Positions 8,960-19,422 of a stretch of DNA of 56,239 nucleotides are shown here, in pieces (position 1 is the stretch's first letter; each line of letters opens with the position of its first letter). Under the pieces are notes generated by a model. The model was not told the DNA's origin, did no database searches, and saw only the letters and a program-made list of their open reading frames with translations. Location of the stretch: positions 1-56,239 of the forward strand of contig CAMATW010000014.1 of the NCBI GenBank assembly GCA_945861305.1, in the 5' to 3' direction. Position numbers and translations under genes: made by a program. The DNA comes from Bordetella parapertussis. GTDB lineage: Bacteria; Pseudomonadota; Gammaproteobacteria; Burkholderiales; Burkholderiaceae_C.

Positions 8960-10611
8960 CCGACACCACCTTTGACTACATCATCGTGGGTGCTGGCACG
9001 GCTGGTTGCCTGCTGGCCAACCGCTTGAGCGCCAACGCCAGCAAGCGGGTGTTGTTGATCGAGGCGGGGCGCAAAGACGACTACCACTGGGTGCACATTC
9101 CTGTGGGCTATTTGTATTGCATTGGCAACCCGCGCACAGATTGGCTCTACAACACCGAGCCCGCTGCGGGCCTGAATGGCCGCAGCCTGCGCTACCCACG
9201 TGGCAAGGTATTGGGCGGCTGCTCCAGCATCAACGGCATGATTTACATGCGGGGCCAATCGCGCGACTATGACCACTGGGCCGAGGTGACGGGTGACGCG
9301 CGTTGGCGTTGGGACAGCAGCTTGCCTTACTTCAAGCGCCATGAAGACCATTACAAAGGCGGCGACGCACTGCACGGCGCGGGAGGCGAGTGGCGGGTGG
9401 AAAAACAGCGCCTGAGCTGGGAGGTGCTGGACGCCTTTGCCCAAGCCGCGGTGCAAGCAGGTATCCCCGCCACAGACGACTTCAACCGAGGCTCTAACGA
9501 GGGTGTGGGCTACTTCGAGGTCAACCAAAAAAGCGGTTGGCGCTGGAACGCCGCCAAAGCGTTTTTGCGCCCCACTTGCTATGGCCGCCCGAATTTCGAG
9601 ATGTGGACCTCAGCACAAGTGTCCAAATTGCTGATGGAGACTTTGTCCAATGGCCAGCAGCGCTGCACGGGGGTAGAGGTGTGGAACGGGCGTGAGATGG
9701 TGACGGCACAGGCCAACCAATCGGTGGTGCTGACCGCAGGTGCGATTGGCTCGCCGCAACTCTTGCAGCTCTCGGGCATTGGCCCCAGCAATGTGCTGCA
9801 ACAACACGGCATCACACCGATGGTTGACTTGCCCGGTGTGGGTGAGAACCTGCAAGACCATTTGCAAATCCGCGCTGTGTTCAAGGTCAAGGGCGTGAAA
9901 ACGCTCAACACCTTGGCCAACAGCTGGTTGGGCAAGGCGGCGATTGGCTTGGAATACCTGTTCAAGCGTAGCGGCCCCATGAGCATGGCGCCCTCACAGC
10001 TCGGTGCTTTCACCCGCAGCGACCCGTCGCAGGCGTGGCCCAACATCGAGTACCACGTCCAGCCCTTGAGCCTGGACGCGTTTGGCGAACCGCTGCACCC
10101 CTTCCCCGCCTTCACCGCCAGCGTGTGCAACCTGAACCCGACCAGCCGAGGTTCGGTGCACATTCAAAGCGCTAACTTCGCCCAAGCGCCGCTGATTGCG
10201 CCCAACTACCTGTCCACCAAAGCTGACCGTCAAGTGGCTGCCGATTCGCTGCGCATCACCCGCCGCATTGCCGCGCAAGCTGCGCTCGCCAAGTACCAGC
10301 CCGAGGAATGGAAACCTGGCACGCAGTTCCAAAGCGACGAGGACTTGGCACGGCTGGCTGGAGACATTGGCACCACGATTTTTCACCCCGTGGGCACGGC
10401 ACGCATGGGCCGCTTGGACGACCCGCTGGCGGTGGTCGACCCCGAACTGCGGGTGCGGGATGGGCGCGGCGGCGTGGTGCAGGGTCTGCGGGTGGTGGAC
10501 GCGAGTGTGATGCCCACCATCACCAGTGGCAACACCAACAGCCCTGTGCTGATGCTGGCCGAAAAAGCCGCTGAATGGTTGGTCTTTGAAGCTAAACAAA
10601 GCAAGCCTTGA
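8956..10611 (+). CDS. GMC family FAD-dependent oxidoreductase (choline/alcohol dehydrogenase-like)
   Basis: A 551-aa glucose-methanol-choline oxidoreductase. The FAD-binding [18 protein letters not shown] is at about 7-24. The PROSITE-type GMC block [20 protein letters not shown] follows near residue 85. Near the C-terminus come the catalytic His region [12 protein letters not shown] (about 475) and [15 protein letters not shown] with the second active-site Asn. Family members oxidise primary alcohols to aldehydes. I use ATG 8956, which overlaps the mmsA stop, because the conserved fold starts directly after MTDTT; upstream in-frame codons lie inside mmsA. The alcohol substrate is unknown. 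Confidence 0.92.
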   Translation: MTDTTFDYIIVGAGTAGCLLANRLSANASKRVLLIEAGRKDDYHWVHIPVGYLYCIGNPRTDWLYNTEPAAGLNGRSLRYPRGKVLGGCSSINGMIYMRGQSRDYDHWAEVTGDARWRWDSSLPYFKRHEDHYKGGDALHGAGGEWRVEKQRLSWEVLDAFAQAAVQAGIPATDDFNRGSNEGVGYFEVNQKSGWRWNAAKAFLRPTCYGRPNFEMWTSAQVSKLLMETLSNGQQRCTGVEVWNGREMVTAQANQSVVLTAGAIGSPQLLQLSGIGPSNVLQQHGITPMVDLPGVGENLQDHLQIRAVFKVKGVKTLNTLANSWLGKAAIGLEYLFKRSGPMSMAPSQLGAFTRSDPSQAWPNIEYHVQPLSLDAFGEPLHPFPAFTASVCNLNPTSRGSVHIQSANFAQAPLIAPNYLSTKADRQVAADSLRITRRIAAQAALAKYQPEEWKPGTQFQSDEDLARLAGDIGTTIFHPVGTARMGRLDDPLAVVDPELRVRDGRGGVVQGLRVVDASVMPTITSGNTNSPVLMLAEKAAEWLVFEAKQSKP

Positions 10612-10718
10612 CTGGGGAAAGTCCTTAGCAAACCTCAGCCTTGCATAAACTAAAGTGTAGCCACTCGCAAGCAAGATTCGTTTTGATTGCCGAGGGTCTG
10701 AGGAGACAAAAGAACAGA

Positions 10719-10749
10719 GAAAAAGCACCGCACAACGGTGCTTTTTTTT
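10719..10749 (+). terminator. Rho-independent terminator after the GMC oxidoreductase gene
   Basis: AAAAGCACCG (10721-10730) pairs with CGGTGCTTTT (10736-10745) across the 5-nt loop CACAA, followed by a run of eight T. This is a textbook intrinsic terminator. It is 110 nt past the GMC stop and 37 nt before the TSUP permease ATG. The stretch 10612-10718 shows nothing else I can name. Confidence 0.9.
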
Positions 10750-10785
10750 CGTTTGTAGACTGCTTGACTGAGAAACCGTACAACC

Positions 10786-11541
10786 ATGGACACCGTCTTC
10801 ATCACCCTTGCATCTGCGTTGGCAGGTTTTATCGATGCATCGGTGGGTGGCGGCGGCTTGGTGCTGGTGCCTGCATTGTTCGCCACCTACCCCAGCGTCT
10901 TACCCGCCACTTTGCTGGGGACCAACAAATCTGCGTCTGTGTGGGGCACCTTGTTTGCCGCTTGGCGCTTCCAACAGCAAATGACGATGCAGTGGAGTGC
11001 GTTGCGCGTTGGTGCTTTGTGCGCCTTGCTGGGAGCTTGTGCGGGGGCCTACACCCTGACCCTGCTCTCGCCGCAATTGATGCGCCAAGCGCTGCCACTG
11101 CTGCTATTGGCGGTGCTGATTTACACCTTGAAGAACAAACAACTGGGGCAAGCGCACCAGCCACGCCACAGCGGCCGCGCACAAATGTGGGCCATGGGTG
11201 GGTGTGGTGCAGTCATGGGGTTTTATGATGGTTTTTTTGGGCCAGGTACAGGAAGCTTGATGATTTTTTTGTTGGTAAGAATTTTGGGGTTTGATTTCTT
11301 GCACGCCTCTGCCCACAGCAAGGTGCTGAACTTGGCCAGCAATATGGCGGCTTTGCTGTGGTTGGGTTGGCAAGGCCATGTGCTTTGGGCGATTTTTCTG
11401 CCCATGGCCTTGGCCAATATCGCAGGCAGTTGGTTAGGCGCCCGCGTGGCACTGCGCCAAGGCGCGGGCTATGTGCGCTGGCTGTTTATCTTGGTGGTCA
11501 GCGCTTTGATGCTGAAAACTGCGCGTGACGCCTTGCTTTAG
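10786..11541 (+). CDS. TSUP family permease (TauE/SafE-like)
   Basis: A 251-aa inner-membrane protein of the TauE/SafE (TSUP) family, whose members export or import sulfite, sulfoacetate and related organic anions. The first helix contains the family's glycine-rich GGGGLVLVPALFATYP. The second repeat carries the matching GFYDGFFGPGTGSLMIFLLV, reflecting the internal duplication. About eight hydrophobic segments are visible. The substrate cannot be told from the sequence and no sulfur genes are nearby. Its stop overlaps that of mrdA by four bases in a convergent arrangement. Confidence 0.88.
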   Translation: MDTVFITLASALAGFIDASVGGGGLVLVPALFATYPSVLPATLLGTNKSASVWGTLFAAWRFQQQMTMQWSALRVGALCALLGACAGAYTLTLLSPQLMRQALPLLLLAVLIYTLKNKQLGQAHQPRHSGRAQMWAMGGCGAVMGFYDGFFGPGTGSLMIFLLVRILGFDFLHASAHSKVLNLASNMAALLWLGWQGHVLWAIFLPMALANIAGSWLGARVALRQGAGYVRWLFILVVSALMLKTARDALL

Positions 11542-13532
11542 CGTAGCACCGGATCGTCGTCGGGGGGCAAGGCATCGGGCACCACAGCCTTGGGCGGCCA
11601 AGGTACGCTGGCGATGGAACGCGGCTTGCCGATGGGGCGCGTGGCCTTCCCATTTCGCACCGCTTCAATATCCTCTAACGATGGGTACTGCCCCATCAAC
11701 ATGTAATCGAAAACGCGCCGCGCAATAGGTGCCGCGCTTTGCGCGCCAAAGCCAGCGTTTTCCACCACCATGGCCAATGCTATCTTGGGGTCTTCAGCAG
11801 GAGCGTAAGCGATGAATAAAGCATGGTCTCGCATGCGCTCGTCGATCTTGGATGCAACGTACTTTTCATTTTGTTTGATGGTGAACACCTGCGCTGTACC
11901 AGTTTTCCCCGCACTGGTATAGCTTGCACCGAGAAAGCTTGATGCAGACGTGCCTTCAATGTTTACCCCCACCATGGCTTTTTTCACGGTGTCGATATGC
12001 TCAGCTTGGAAAGACAAGGGGGTTGGGGCATCCAATGTCACCGCTTGCGCTACCCTTGTTTCCACATCCACCACCTCGCGCACCAAATAAGGTTTACGGC
12101 GCGTGCCGTTGTTGGCGATGGTGGCTACCGCTTGCGCAAGTTGCAACATGGTAAAGCTGTTGTAGCCCTGCCCAATGCCTAACGATATGGTTTCGCCCGA
12201 GTACCAGCGCTGCTGCTCAGGGCGTTTGTAGTTGGAGCGCTTCCATTGGGTAGAGGGCAAGATGCCACGCGCCTCGCCCGAGATATCGATGCCGGTCATT
12301 TGACCAAAACCCAGCTCTTTCATTTGATCGTGGATCATGTCAACGCCCATGTCGCGAGCGAGCAAGTAGTAATAGGTGTCACACGACTGAACAATGGATT
12401 TGTACATGTCCACCGTGCCGTGCCCACCCTCCTTGTCATCGCGGAAACGGTGGTCACCGAACATGAAAAAGCCTGGGTCGTAAATGATCTGCGTGGCTGA
12501 GCGTTTGCCGGTGTTCAAGGCAGCAAGCGACATGAAAGGTTTGTAGGTGGAGCCTGGCGGGTAGGTACCGCGCAAAGCACGGTTAAGCAAGGGTTTGTCG
12601 GGTGACTCGTTGAGCAACTTCCAGTTTTCTGCATCGATACCCTCAACGAACTGATTCGGGTCAAAAGTGGGCTTGCTGACAAAGCTGAGCACTTCGCCGG
12701 TTTTGGGGTCGATGGCGACCATCGCACCACGGCGGTTACCGTACAAATCTTCCACCAGTTTTTGCAACTTGATGTCGATGGACAGCACCACGGTGTTGCC
12801 AGGGATAGCAGGGCTGCTGCGCAAACGACGCACCGCTCGGCCGCCAGCCGAGGTTTCCATTTCATGCACACCGGTTTGGCCATGCAGTTGGCGCTCGTAG
12901 CTCTGCTCAACACCCAGCTTGCCAATGAAATCAGTGCCACGGTAGTTGCCGGCATTTTCGGAGTCTTCGAGTTTTTCTTTCTCGGCCGTGTTGATGCGTC
13001 CGATATAGCCAATCACATGGCTGGCCAAGTCGTTGTAGGGGTAATTGCGAAACAAACGGGCGCGAATCTCAACGCCTGGAAATCGAAAGCGCTGGGCGGC
13101 AAAACGCGCTACCTCTTCATCGCTTAAGCGGGTGCGAATCGGCACCGACTCAAAGCTTTTCGATTCCTCGCGTAACTTTTTAAAACGCCGCTTATCTCGC
13201 CCTTGGATGTCAATCAACTCGGAGAGGCTTTCAATCACCTCGTCCAGTGGTGCTTGAATTTTGGACGGGGTAATTTCTAAGGTATAGGCCGAATAGTTGG
13301 TGGCCAGAACCACGCCATTGCGGTCCATGATGACGCCACGGTTGGGTACGATAGGTACGATGGCTGTGCGATTGCTCTCGGCTTGCGCATTGAACTCTTG
13401 GTAGCGCCAAAGCTGCAAATACACCAAGCGCAAAAATAAAAAACTAAAGGCAATAAAAACGAATGCGGTCGCAGCAAACACCCGCCCTCTGAAACGACGC
13501 AGGTCATACTCGATGTCACGAAGCAAGCTCAT
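11538..13532 (-). CDS. mrdA: Penicillin-binding protein 2 (peptidoglycan transpeptidase of the elongasome)
   Basis: PBP2 cross-links peptidoglycan during lateral wall growth. The 664-aa product has a short cytoplasmic head, one transmembrane segment (about 19-37), the PBP dimerisation domain and a transpeptidase domain. The catalytic motifs are PPGSTYKPF (Ser-x-x-Lys), QSCDTYYYLLA (SxD) and SAGKTGTAQVF (KTG). The tail after the domain is proline-rich and charged. Its start overlaps the mreD stop by four bases, placing it last in the mreB-mreC-mreD-mrdA operon. No rodA gene follows: the next gene is a convergent TSUP permease, so the SEDS partner must be encoded elsewhere. Confidence 0.96.
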   Translation of the reverse strand: MSLLRDIEYDLRRFRGRVFAATAFVFIAFSFLFLRLVYLQLWRYQEFNAQAESNRTAIVPIVPNRGVIMDRNGVVLATNYSAYTLEITPSKIQAPLDEVIESLSELIDIQGRDKRRFKKLREESKSFESVPIRTRLSDEEVARFAAQRFRFPGVEIRARLFRNYPYNDLASHVIGYIGRINTAEKEKLEDSENAGNYRGTDFIGKLGVEQSYERQLHGQTGVHEMETSAGGRAVRRLRSSPAIPGNTVVLSIDIKLQKLVEDLYGNRRGAMVAIDPKTGEVLSFVSKPTFDPNQFVEGIDAENWKLLNESPDKPLLNRALRGTYPPGSTYKPFMSLAALNTGKRSATQIIYDPGFFMFGDHRFRDDKEGGHGTVDMYKSIVQSCDTYYYLLARDMGVDMIHDQMKELGFGQMTGIDISGEARGILPSTQWKRSNYKRPEQQRWYSGETISLGIGQGYNSFTMLQLAQAVATIANNGTRRKPYLVREVVDVETRVAQAVTLDAPTPLSFQAEHIDTVKKAMVGVNIEGTSASSFLGASYTSAGKTGTAQVFTIKQNEKYVASKIDERMRDHALFIAYAPAEDPKIALAMVVENAGFGAQSAAPIARRVFDYMLMGQYPSLEDIEAVRNGKATRPIGKPRSIASVPWPPKAVVPDALPPDDDPVLR

Positions 13533-14059
13533 AAAGGTCTGTTTTTATCAGGGTCAGGAGCGCGCCGTTGCGGTGCAAGCAGCAACACCGACACCACGGG
13601 CCACAGCAGTGCTTGAAGCAAAGGCGAAATAAACATCGACCAGCCTGGAAACAAGCCCCCCGAACCCATGCGTATGGCCAGTTCTAATAAATGGGTTACT
13701 AAAAAAACAGGAAATACTTGCAAAGCCTGCGAGGGCACATCAAACCATAAGATGCGGCGATGAATCATGGTGGCTAAAAAGCCTTGTACCGTGAACGCCA
13801 GCGCATGTTGGCCCAGCAGCGATGTTTGATGCACATCGGTGAGCAAGCCTAGGAAAAAGGAAATACCCACCCCCACTTTCAGCGGTTGATGCACGCCCCA
13901 AAACAATAACAGTAAAGCCACCCAATCGGGGGTCCACGCCGCATTGCCAAACAAGGCCATGCTTTGCACCATGTCCAATAACAAAGCGATCAAAAGGGTC
14001 AGCAACATGAAAGTGGGGTTAGCTGGCAGTAGCAATTGCTGGCCACGGGGCATGATCAT
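13529..14059 (-). CDS. mreD: Rod shape-determining protein MreD
   Basis: A 176-aa inner-membrane protein with about five hydrophobic helices, a component of the MreBCD elongasome. Recognisable family features are the opening LLLPANPTFMLLTLLIALLL and the segment GVGISFFLGLLTDVHQTSLLGQHAL, where the conserved GLLxD lies in the middle of the protein. It overlaps mreC by four bases upstream and mrdA by four downstream, so the operon is translationally coupled along its length. MreD is poorly conserved in sequence, but position and topology leave little doubt. Confidence 0.92.
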   Translation of the reverse strand: MIMPRGQQLLLPANPTFMLLTLLIALLLDMVQSMALFGNAAWTPDWVALLLLFWGVHQPLKVGVGISFFLGLLTDVHQTSLLGQHALAFTVQGFLATMIHRRILWFDVPSQALQVFPVFLVTHLLELAIRMGSGGLFPGWSMFISPLLQALLWPVVSVLLLAPQRRAPDPDKNRPL

Positions 14060-14973
14060 CGACGCCCTCCTTTGTGTTGTACCAAAGGCGCAGCATGTTC
14101 TAGCGGGGGAGACTCCAGGGGCAACTTAACCGGTGCAAGCACCATCACATGGCGAGCGCCTTGAACACGCGCCAGCGACTCACACAAGATGCGCGCAAAC
14201 ACGGAATCAGCGCGACGCTCAACTTTGACCACCTTGGCTACCGGAATGCCCGGGGGGTAGACACCATCCACACCGCTGGTCGTGAGCACGTCATCAACCT
14301 CAATGTCTGCGTTGGTGGCCATGTACCGAAGTTCTAGCAAAGGCGCACCTCCCGACTCACCAAAGGCCACACCACGCGCGCCGGTTCGGGTGTTGAGCAC
14401 AGGAATGGAATGCTCCCTATCGGTGACCAAAGTGATTTCACTCACCTGTGGGTGTACGCGGGTGATTTGCCCCAATATGCCCTTTTCATCCATGACCGGC
14501 GAGCCTTGAACCACGCCATTGAGCGCACCTTTGTCAAGCACCATCTTGCGGGTGTAGGGGTCCCCTGCCTCGTACAACACTTCTGCAGCCAAAGAAGGTG
14601 TGAGCATTCGTTGACGAAGTTCTAACAGTTCACGCAAATGGCGGTTTTCAAGCTCGAGTTGCTCGAGTTGGGAAGTGCGGACCGATTGCGACAGTAGTTG
14701 CGTTTTGGCGGCTTGCAAGTTATCCAAGACATCTTGCTTGCCTTCAAACACGTCCCCGAGGTCATGCCAAGCCACTTGCGGGCGCAAAGCCACCCACTGC
14801 ACGGGATAAATAATGATGGACAAGACCCAGCGGGCGGGTTGAACAAGGTTGTAACGCTGGTCGGCCAACATCAGGGCCATCGACAAAAAACTGAAAATAA
14901 TCAGCTTGGTCAGCGCTGAGGTGCCTTGCTTAAAGAAAGGCGGCGGATTTCGGTCCAGCGTCCCGAGTGGCAT
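14056..14973 (-). CDS. mreC: Rod shape-determining protein MreC
   Basis: A 305-aa bitopic protein that links cytoplasmic MreB to periplasmic wall enzymes such as PBP2. It has a short cytoplasmic N-terminus, a transmembrane helix (about 21-38), a coiled coil (about 75-120, rich in Gln, Leu and Glu) and a periplasmic beta domain with the family sequence RKMVLDKGALNGVVQGSPVM. The tail is rich in Pro, Leu and His. The ATG directly abuts the mreB stop with no gap. N-terminal FKQGTSALTKLI is typical of betaproteobacterial MreC. Confidence 0.95.
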   Translation of the reverse strand: MPLGTLDRNPPPFFKQGTSALTKLIIFSFLSMALMLADQRYNLVQPARWVLSIIIYPVQWVALRPQVAWHDLGDVFEGKQDVLDNLQAAKTQLLSQSVRTSQLEQLELENRHLRELLELRQRMLTPSLAAEVLYEAGDPYTRKMVLDKGALNGVVQGSPVMDEKGILGQITRVHPQVSEITLVTDREHSIPVLNTRTGARGVAFGESGGAPLLELRYMATNADIEVDDVLTTSGVDGVYPPGIPVAKVVKVERRADSVFARILCESLARVQGARHVMVLAPVKLPLESPPLEHAAPLVQHKGGRR

Positions 14974-16098
<1,125 letters not shown>

Positions 16099-16107
16099 TT
16101 AACGACC

Positions 16108-16440
16108 ATGTCCCTCACACCTGCCGACATCCAGCGCTTAGCGCAACTCTCGCGTTTGTCCTTTGACCCGCCTGCCAGCCAGCGCTTGCTGGAGGGCTTG
16201 AACAACTTCTTCGCCATCGTCGAGGAAATGCGTCAGGTCGACACCAGCGGCGTGGTGCCCATGGCCCACCCTATTGACGCCATGCCCGATTTGGCTACCT
16301 ACGCGCCCAGCGCCCCCCAGGGTATGGCTTTGCGATTGCGCGACGACGTGGTGAGCGAGGCCAACCAACGCGAAGCCAACCAACGCAGCGCGCGCGCCGT
16401 CGAGCGTGGCCTGTTCTTGGTGCCGAAAGTGATCGAGTAA
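16108..16440 (+). CDS. gatC: Asp-tRNA(Asn)/Glu-tRNA(Gln) amidotransferase subunit C
   Basis: GatC is the small scaffold subunit that wraps around GatA and stabilises the GatCAB complex. The family motif [19 protein letters not shown] opens the protein and [20 protein letters not shown] lies in the middle. The product is 110 aa from ATG 16108. A longer in-frame start at 16069 would add an unsupported hydrophobic extension. It is first of gatC-gatA-gatB, 3 nt before gatA. The C-terminal [17 protein letters not shown] carries a small repeat of NQREANQR not usual in short GatC proteins. Confidence 0.93.
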   Translation: MSLTPADIQRLAQLSRLSFDPPASQRLLEGLNNFFAIVEEMRQVDTSGVVPMAHPIDAMPDLATYAPSAPQGMALRLRDDVVSEANQREANQRSARAVERGLFLVPKVIE

Positions 16441-16443
16441 GCC

Positions 16444-17922
16444 ATGACCAACCTACACACCTTGGGCGTGGCGCAACTCTCAGCGCTGTTGCAAAAGAAA
16501 GAAGTCAGCGCGATGGAACTCGCCACCCGCATGCTGGCCCGCCTGGGCGGCAACCCCCACAACGCGTTTTTGAGCGTGGACTCTGAGGTCACTTTGGCAC
16601 AAGCCCAAGCGGCGGATTTGCGTATCGCCGCGGGCGACACATCGCCCTTGCTGGGCGTGCCCATTGCGCACAAAGATATTTTTGTCACCTCCGACTTTCC
16701 CACCACTGCGGGTTCGCGCATTTTGGAAGGCTACCGATCGCCCTTCAACGCCACCGTGGTGCAGCGCTTGGCCGACGCAGGTATGGTGACTTTGGGCAAA
16801 CTCAGTTGCGATGAATTTGCCATGGGCTCGGCCAATGAAAACGTGGCGGTTCCCTATGCCAACCCACAAACTGTCACCAACCCTTGGGACGTGAGCCGCA
16901 TCCCCGGCGGCTCCTCGGGCGGCAGCGCTGCTGCGGTGGCCGGGCGTCTGACACCCGCCGCCACTGGCACCGACACCGGCGGATCCATCCGCCAACCCGC
17001 GGCGTTTTGCGGCATCACCGGCATCAAACCCACCTATGGCCGCGCCTCGCGCTATGGCATGGTGGCCTTTGCATCCAGCCTCGATCAAGCCGGCCCCATG
17101 GCCCGCAGCGCTGAGGACTGCGCGCTACTTTTGACTGCTATGTGTGGCCCCGACTTGGACCGCGACTCCACCTCGCTGGATGTGAAGGCGGAGGATTTTT
17201 CGCGCGACCTGAACAAGCCATTGAAGGGCTTTCGCGTGGGCGTGCCCCATGAATTTTTTGCCGATGGTTTGGCGGCCGATGTTCGTGGCCCTATCGATGC
17301 AGCGCTTGAGAGCCTGAAGAGCCAAGGCGCCACCCTGGTGCCCATCGCTTTGCCACGCACATCGCTGTCCATTCCGGTTTACTACATCATTGCCCCCGCC
17401 GAAGCGTCCAGCAACCTGTCTCGCTTTGACGGCGTGAAGTTTGGCCACCGCGCCAAAGACTTCACAGACCTTGCCGACATGTACGAAAAAACCCGCACCG
17501 AGGGCTTTGGCGATGAGGTGAAACGCCGCATCATGATCGGCAGCTATGTGCTGTCGCACGGCTACTACGACGCCTACTATTTGCAAGCGCAAAAAATTCG
17601 CCGCATGATCGCCAACGACTTTCAATCTGCATTTGCCCAATGCGATGTCATCGCTGGGCCTGTGGCACCCACCGTGGCGTGGAAGTTGGGTGAGAAATCG
17701 GACGACCCACTGGCCAACTACTTGGCCGATATATTCACCCTGCCCGCGTCGCTGGCCGGCTTGCCTGGCATGAGCATCCCCGTGGGCTTTGGCGAAGCTG
17801 ACATGCCTGTGGGCATGCAATTGATTGGCAACTATTTGCAAGAGGCCAAACTGTTGAATGTGGCGCATCAGTTTCAGTTGGCCACCGACTTTCACTTGAA
17901 AACCCCCGGAGGTGCCGCATGA
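16444..17922 (+). CDS. gatA: Asp-tRNA(Asn)/Glu-tRNA(Gln) amidotransferase subunit A
   Basis: The glutaminase subunit that releases ammonia to convert mischarged Glu-tRNA(Gln) or Asp-tRNA(Asn) into the correct aminoacyl-tRNA. The 492-aa amidase-signature protein has the Ser-cisSer-Lys triad: Lys77 in PIAHKDIF, the cis-Ser in [15 protein letters not shown] (about 155-170) and the nucleophile in [17 protein letters not shown] (about 181). It sits between gatC (3 nt gap) and gatB (four-base ATGA overlap). Its presence implies indirect charging of tRNA(Gln) and/or tRNA(Asn) in this organism. Confidence 0.97.
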   Translation: MTNLHTLGVAQLSALLQKKEVSAMELATRMLARLGGNPHNAFLSVDSEVTLAQAQAADLRIAAGDTSPLLGVPIAHKDIFVTSDFPTTAGSRILEGYRSPFNATVVQRLADAGMVTLGKLSCDEFAMGSANENVAVPYANPQTVTNPWDVSRIPGGSSGGSAAAVAGRLTPAATGTDTGGSIRQPAAFCGITGIKPTYGRASRYGMVAFASSLDQAGPMARSAEDCALLLTAMCGPDLDRDSTSLDVKAEDFSRDLNKPLKGFRVGVPHEFFADGLAADVRGPIDAALESLKSQGATLVPIALPRTSLSIPVYYIIAPAEASSNLSRFDGVKFGHRAKDFTDLADMYEKTRTEGFGDEVKRRIMIGSYVLSHGYYDAYYLQAQKIRRMIANDFQSAFAQCDVIAGPVAPTVAWKLGEKSDDPLANYLADIFTLPASLAGLPGMSIPVGFGEADMPVGMQLIGNYLQEAKLLNVAHQFQLATDFHLKTPGGAA

Positions 17923-19373
17923 GCGCCTTTCTAGTACACGGCTATGAAGTCGTCATCGGCTTCGAAACCCACGCACAGCTTTCCACGCAAAGCAAAATTT
18001 TCAGCCGCGCCTCCACCGCTTTTGGTGCCGAGCCCAATACACAAGCTTGCGCGGTGGATCTGGCCTTGCCCGGCACGTTGCCGGTGATGAACAAAGGCGC
18101 GGTCGAGCGTGCCATTCAGCTGGGTTTGGCGCTAGGTTCGCACATTGCCGAGCGCAGCATCTTTGCGCGCAAGAACTACTTTTACCCCGACCTGCCCAAG
18201 GGCTACCAAATCAGCCAATTTGAAATTCCCGTGGTGCAAGGCGGCGAGGTGTCGTTCTTCATGGAGATGGGCAAAGAGTCGGTGCGCAAAACCGTGCGTT
18301 TGGTGCGGGCGCATTTGGAAGAGGATGCGGGCAAGTCGCTGCATGAAGACTTCATTGCACAAAGTGGGATTGACTTGAACCGCGCCGGAACACCGCTGTT
18401 AGAAATCGTCACCGAACCTGATATGCGCAGCAGCACCGAGGCCGTGGCTTACGCCAAAGAGCTGCACAAAATCGTCACTTGGATTGGCATTTGCGACGGC
18501 AACATGCAAGAGGGCTCCTTCCGTTGCGACGCCAATGTATCGGTGAGGAAACCCGGTGCGCCTTTGGGCACACGCCGTGAAATCAAAAACCTCAACAGCT
18601 TCAAGTTCATGCAGCAAGCCATCGACTACGAGGTGCGCTGGCAGATTGAGCAAATTGAAGACGGCCACGCCATCCAACAAGCCACGGTGCTGTTCAACCC
18701 CGATACGGGCGAGACCCGCGCCATGCGCACCAAGGAAGACGCCGCGGATTACCGCTATTTCCCCGACCCCGACCTGCCGCCGCTGGTGATCGGCCGTGAC
18801 TGGGTGGAGCGCGTGAGAAGCGAAATGGCCGAGTTGCCCCGTGTAATGGCCGAGCGCTTTGTCACGCAATACGGCTTGCCCGAGTACGACGCCACGCAAC
18901 TGACGCAAAGCAAAGCGATGGCGGCTTACTTTGAAGCCACCGCCAAGGCTTGCGGACAGCCCAAGCTGGCGAGCAACTGGATCATGGGTGAGGTGTCCAG
19001 GCGCTTGAACAGCGGCGAAGTGTCATTTGAAGCGCTGCCCGTGAGCGCTGGGCAATTGGCCGCCATGATTGGCCGCATCAGCGACAACACCATCAGCAAC
19101 AACGCTGCGCGTCAGGCGTTTGATGCGCTGTGGAACCAAGAGGGTGAAGTCGACGCCATCATCGACGCCAAAGGCTTGAAACAAATGAACGACCCGGGGG
19201 AGTTGGAAAAAATCATCGACGAGGTGCTGGCCGCCAACCCCAAGAACGTGGAAGAGTTCAAGGCGGGCAACGCCAAAGCTTTGAACGGTTTGGTTGGCCC
19301 CATCATGAAAGCCAGCAAGGGCAAAGCGAATCCGGCGCAAGTGAATGCGTTATTGCTGAAAAAGTTGGGTTAA
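17919..19373 (+). CDS. gatB: Asp-tRNA(Asn)/Glu-tRNA(Gln) amidotransferase subunit B
   Basis: The kinase/tRNA-binding subunit that phosphorylates the mischarged aminoacyl group and receives ammonia from GatA. The 484-aa product opens with [20 protein letters not shown], followed by [20 protein letters not shown], both invariant GatB blocks. [17 protein letters not shown] and the [12 protein letters not shown] segment follow. The C-terminal YqeY-like helical domain (about 335-484) ends in [17 protein letters not shown]. It overlaps gatA by four bases and closes the operon. The AT-rich accessory patch begins just after its stop. Confidence 0.97.
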   Translation: MSAFLVHGYEVVIGFETHAQLSTQSKIFSRASTAFGAEPNTQACAVDLALPGTLPVMNKGAVERAIQLGLALGSHIAERSIFARKNYFYPDLPKGYQISQFEIPVVQGGEVSFFMEMGKESVRKTVRLVRAHLEEDAGKSLHEDFIAQSGIDLNRAGTPLLEIVTEPDMRSSTEAVAYAKELHKIVTWIGICDGNMQEGSFRCDANVSVRKPGAPLGTRREIKNLNSFKFMQQAIDYEVRWQIEQIEDGHAIQQATVLFNPDTGETRAMRTKEDAADYRYFPDPDLPPLVIGRDWVERVRSEMAELPRVMAERFVTQYGLPEYDATQLTQSKAMAAYFEATAKACGQPKLASNWIMGEVSRRLNSGEVSFEALPVSAGQLAAMIGRISDNTISNNAARQAFDALWNQEGEVDAIIDAKGLKQMNDPGELEKIIDEVLAANPKNVEEFKAGNAKALNGLVGPIMKASKGKANPAQVNALLLKKLG

Positions 19374-19385
19374 GCTTATTTTTAT

Positions 19386-19422
19386 CCTTGCATTTTGAAT
19401 ATATTGTATTTAAAATACAAGG
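19386..19422. promoter_or_regulatory. Palindromic operator-like region before the DUF4143 ATPase gene
   Basis: TTGTATTT (19404-19411) and AAATACAA (19413-19420) form a 17-bp palindrome with a one-base centre, ending two bases before the ATG at 19423. The right half extended to AAAATACAAGG also pairs, with one mismatch, with CCTTGCATTTT (19386-19396). The stretch contains TATATTGTATTTAAAAT, which could hold a -10 element. A repressor site or autoregulatory operator is plausible. Confidence 0.5.
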
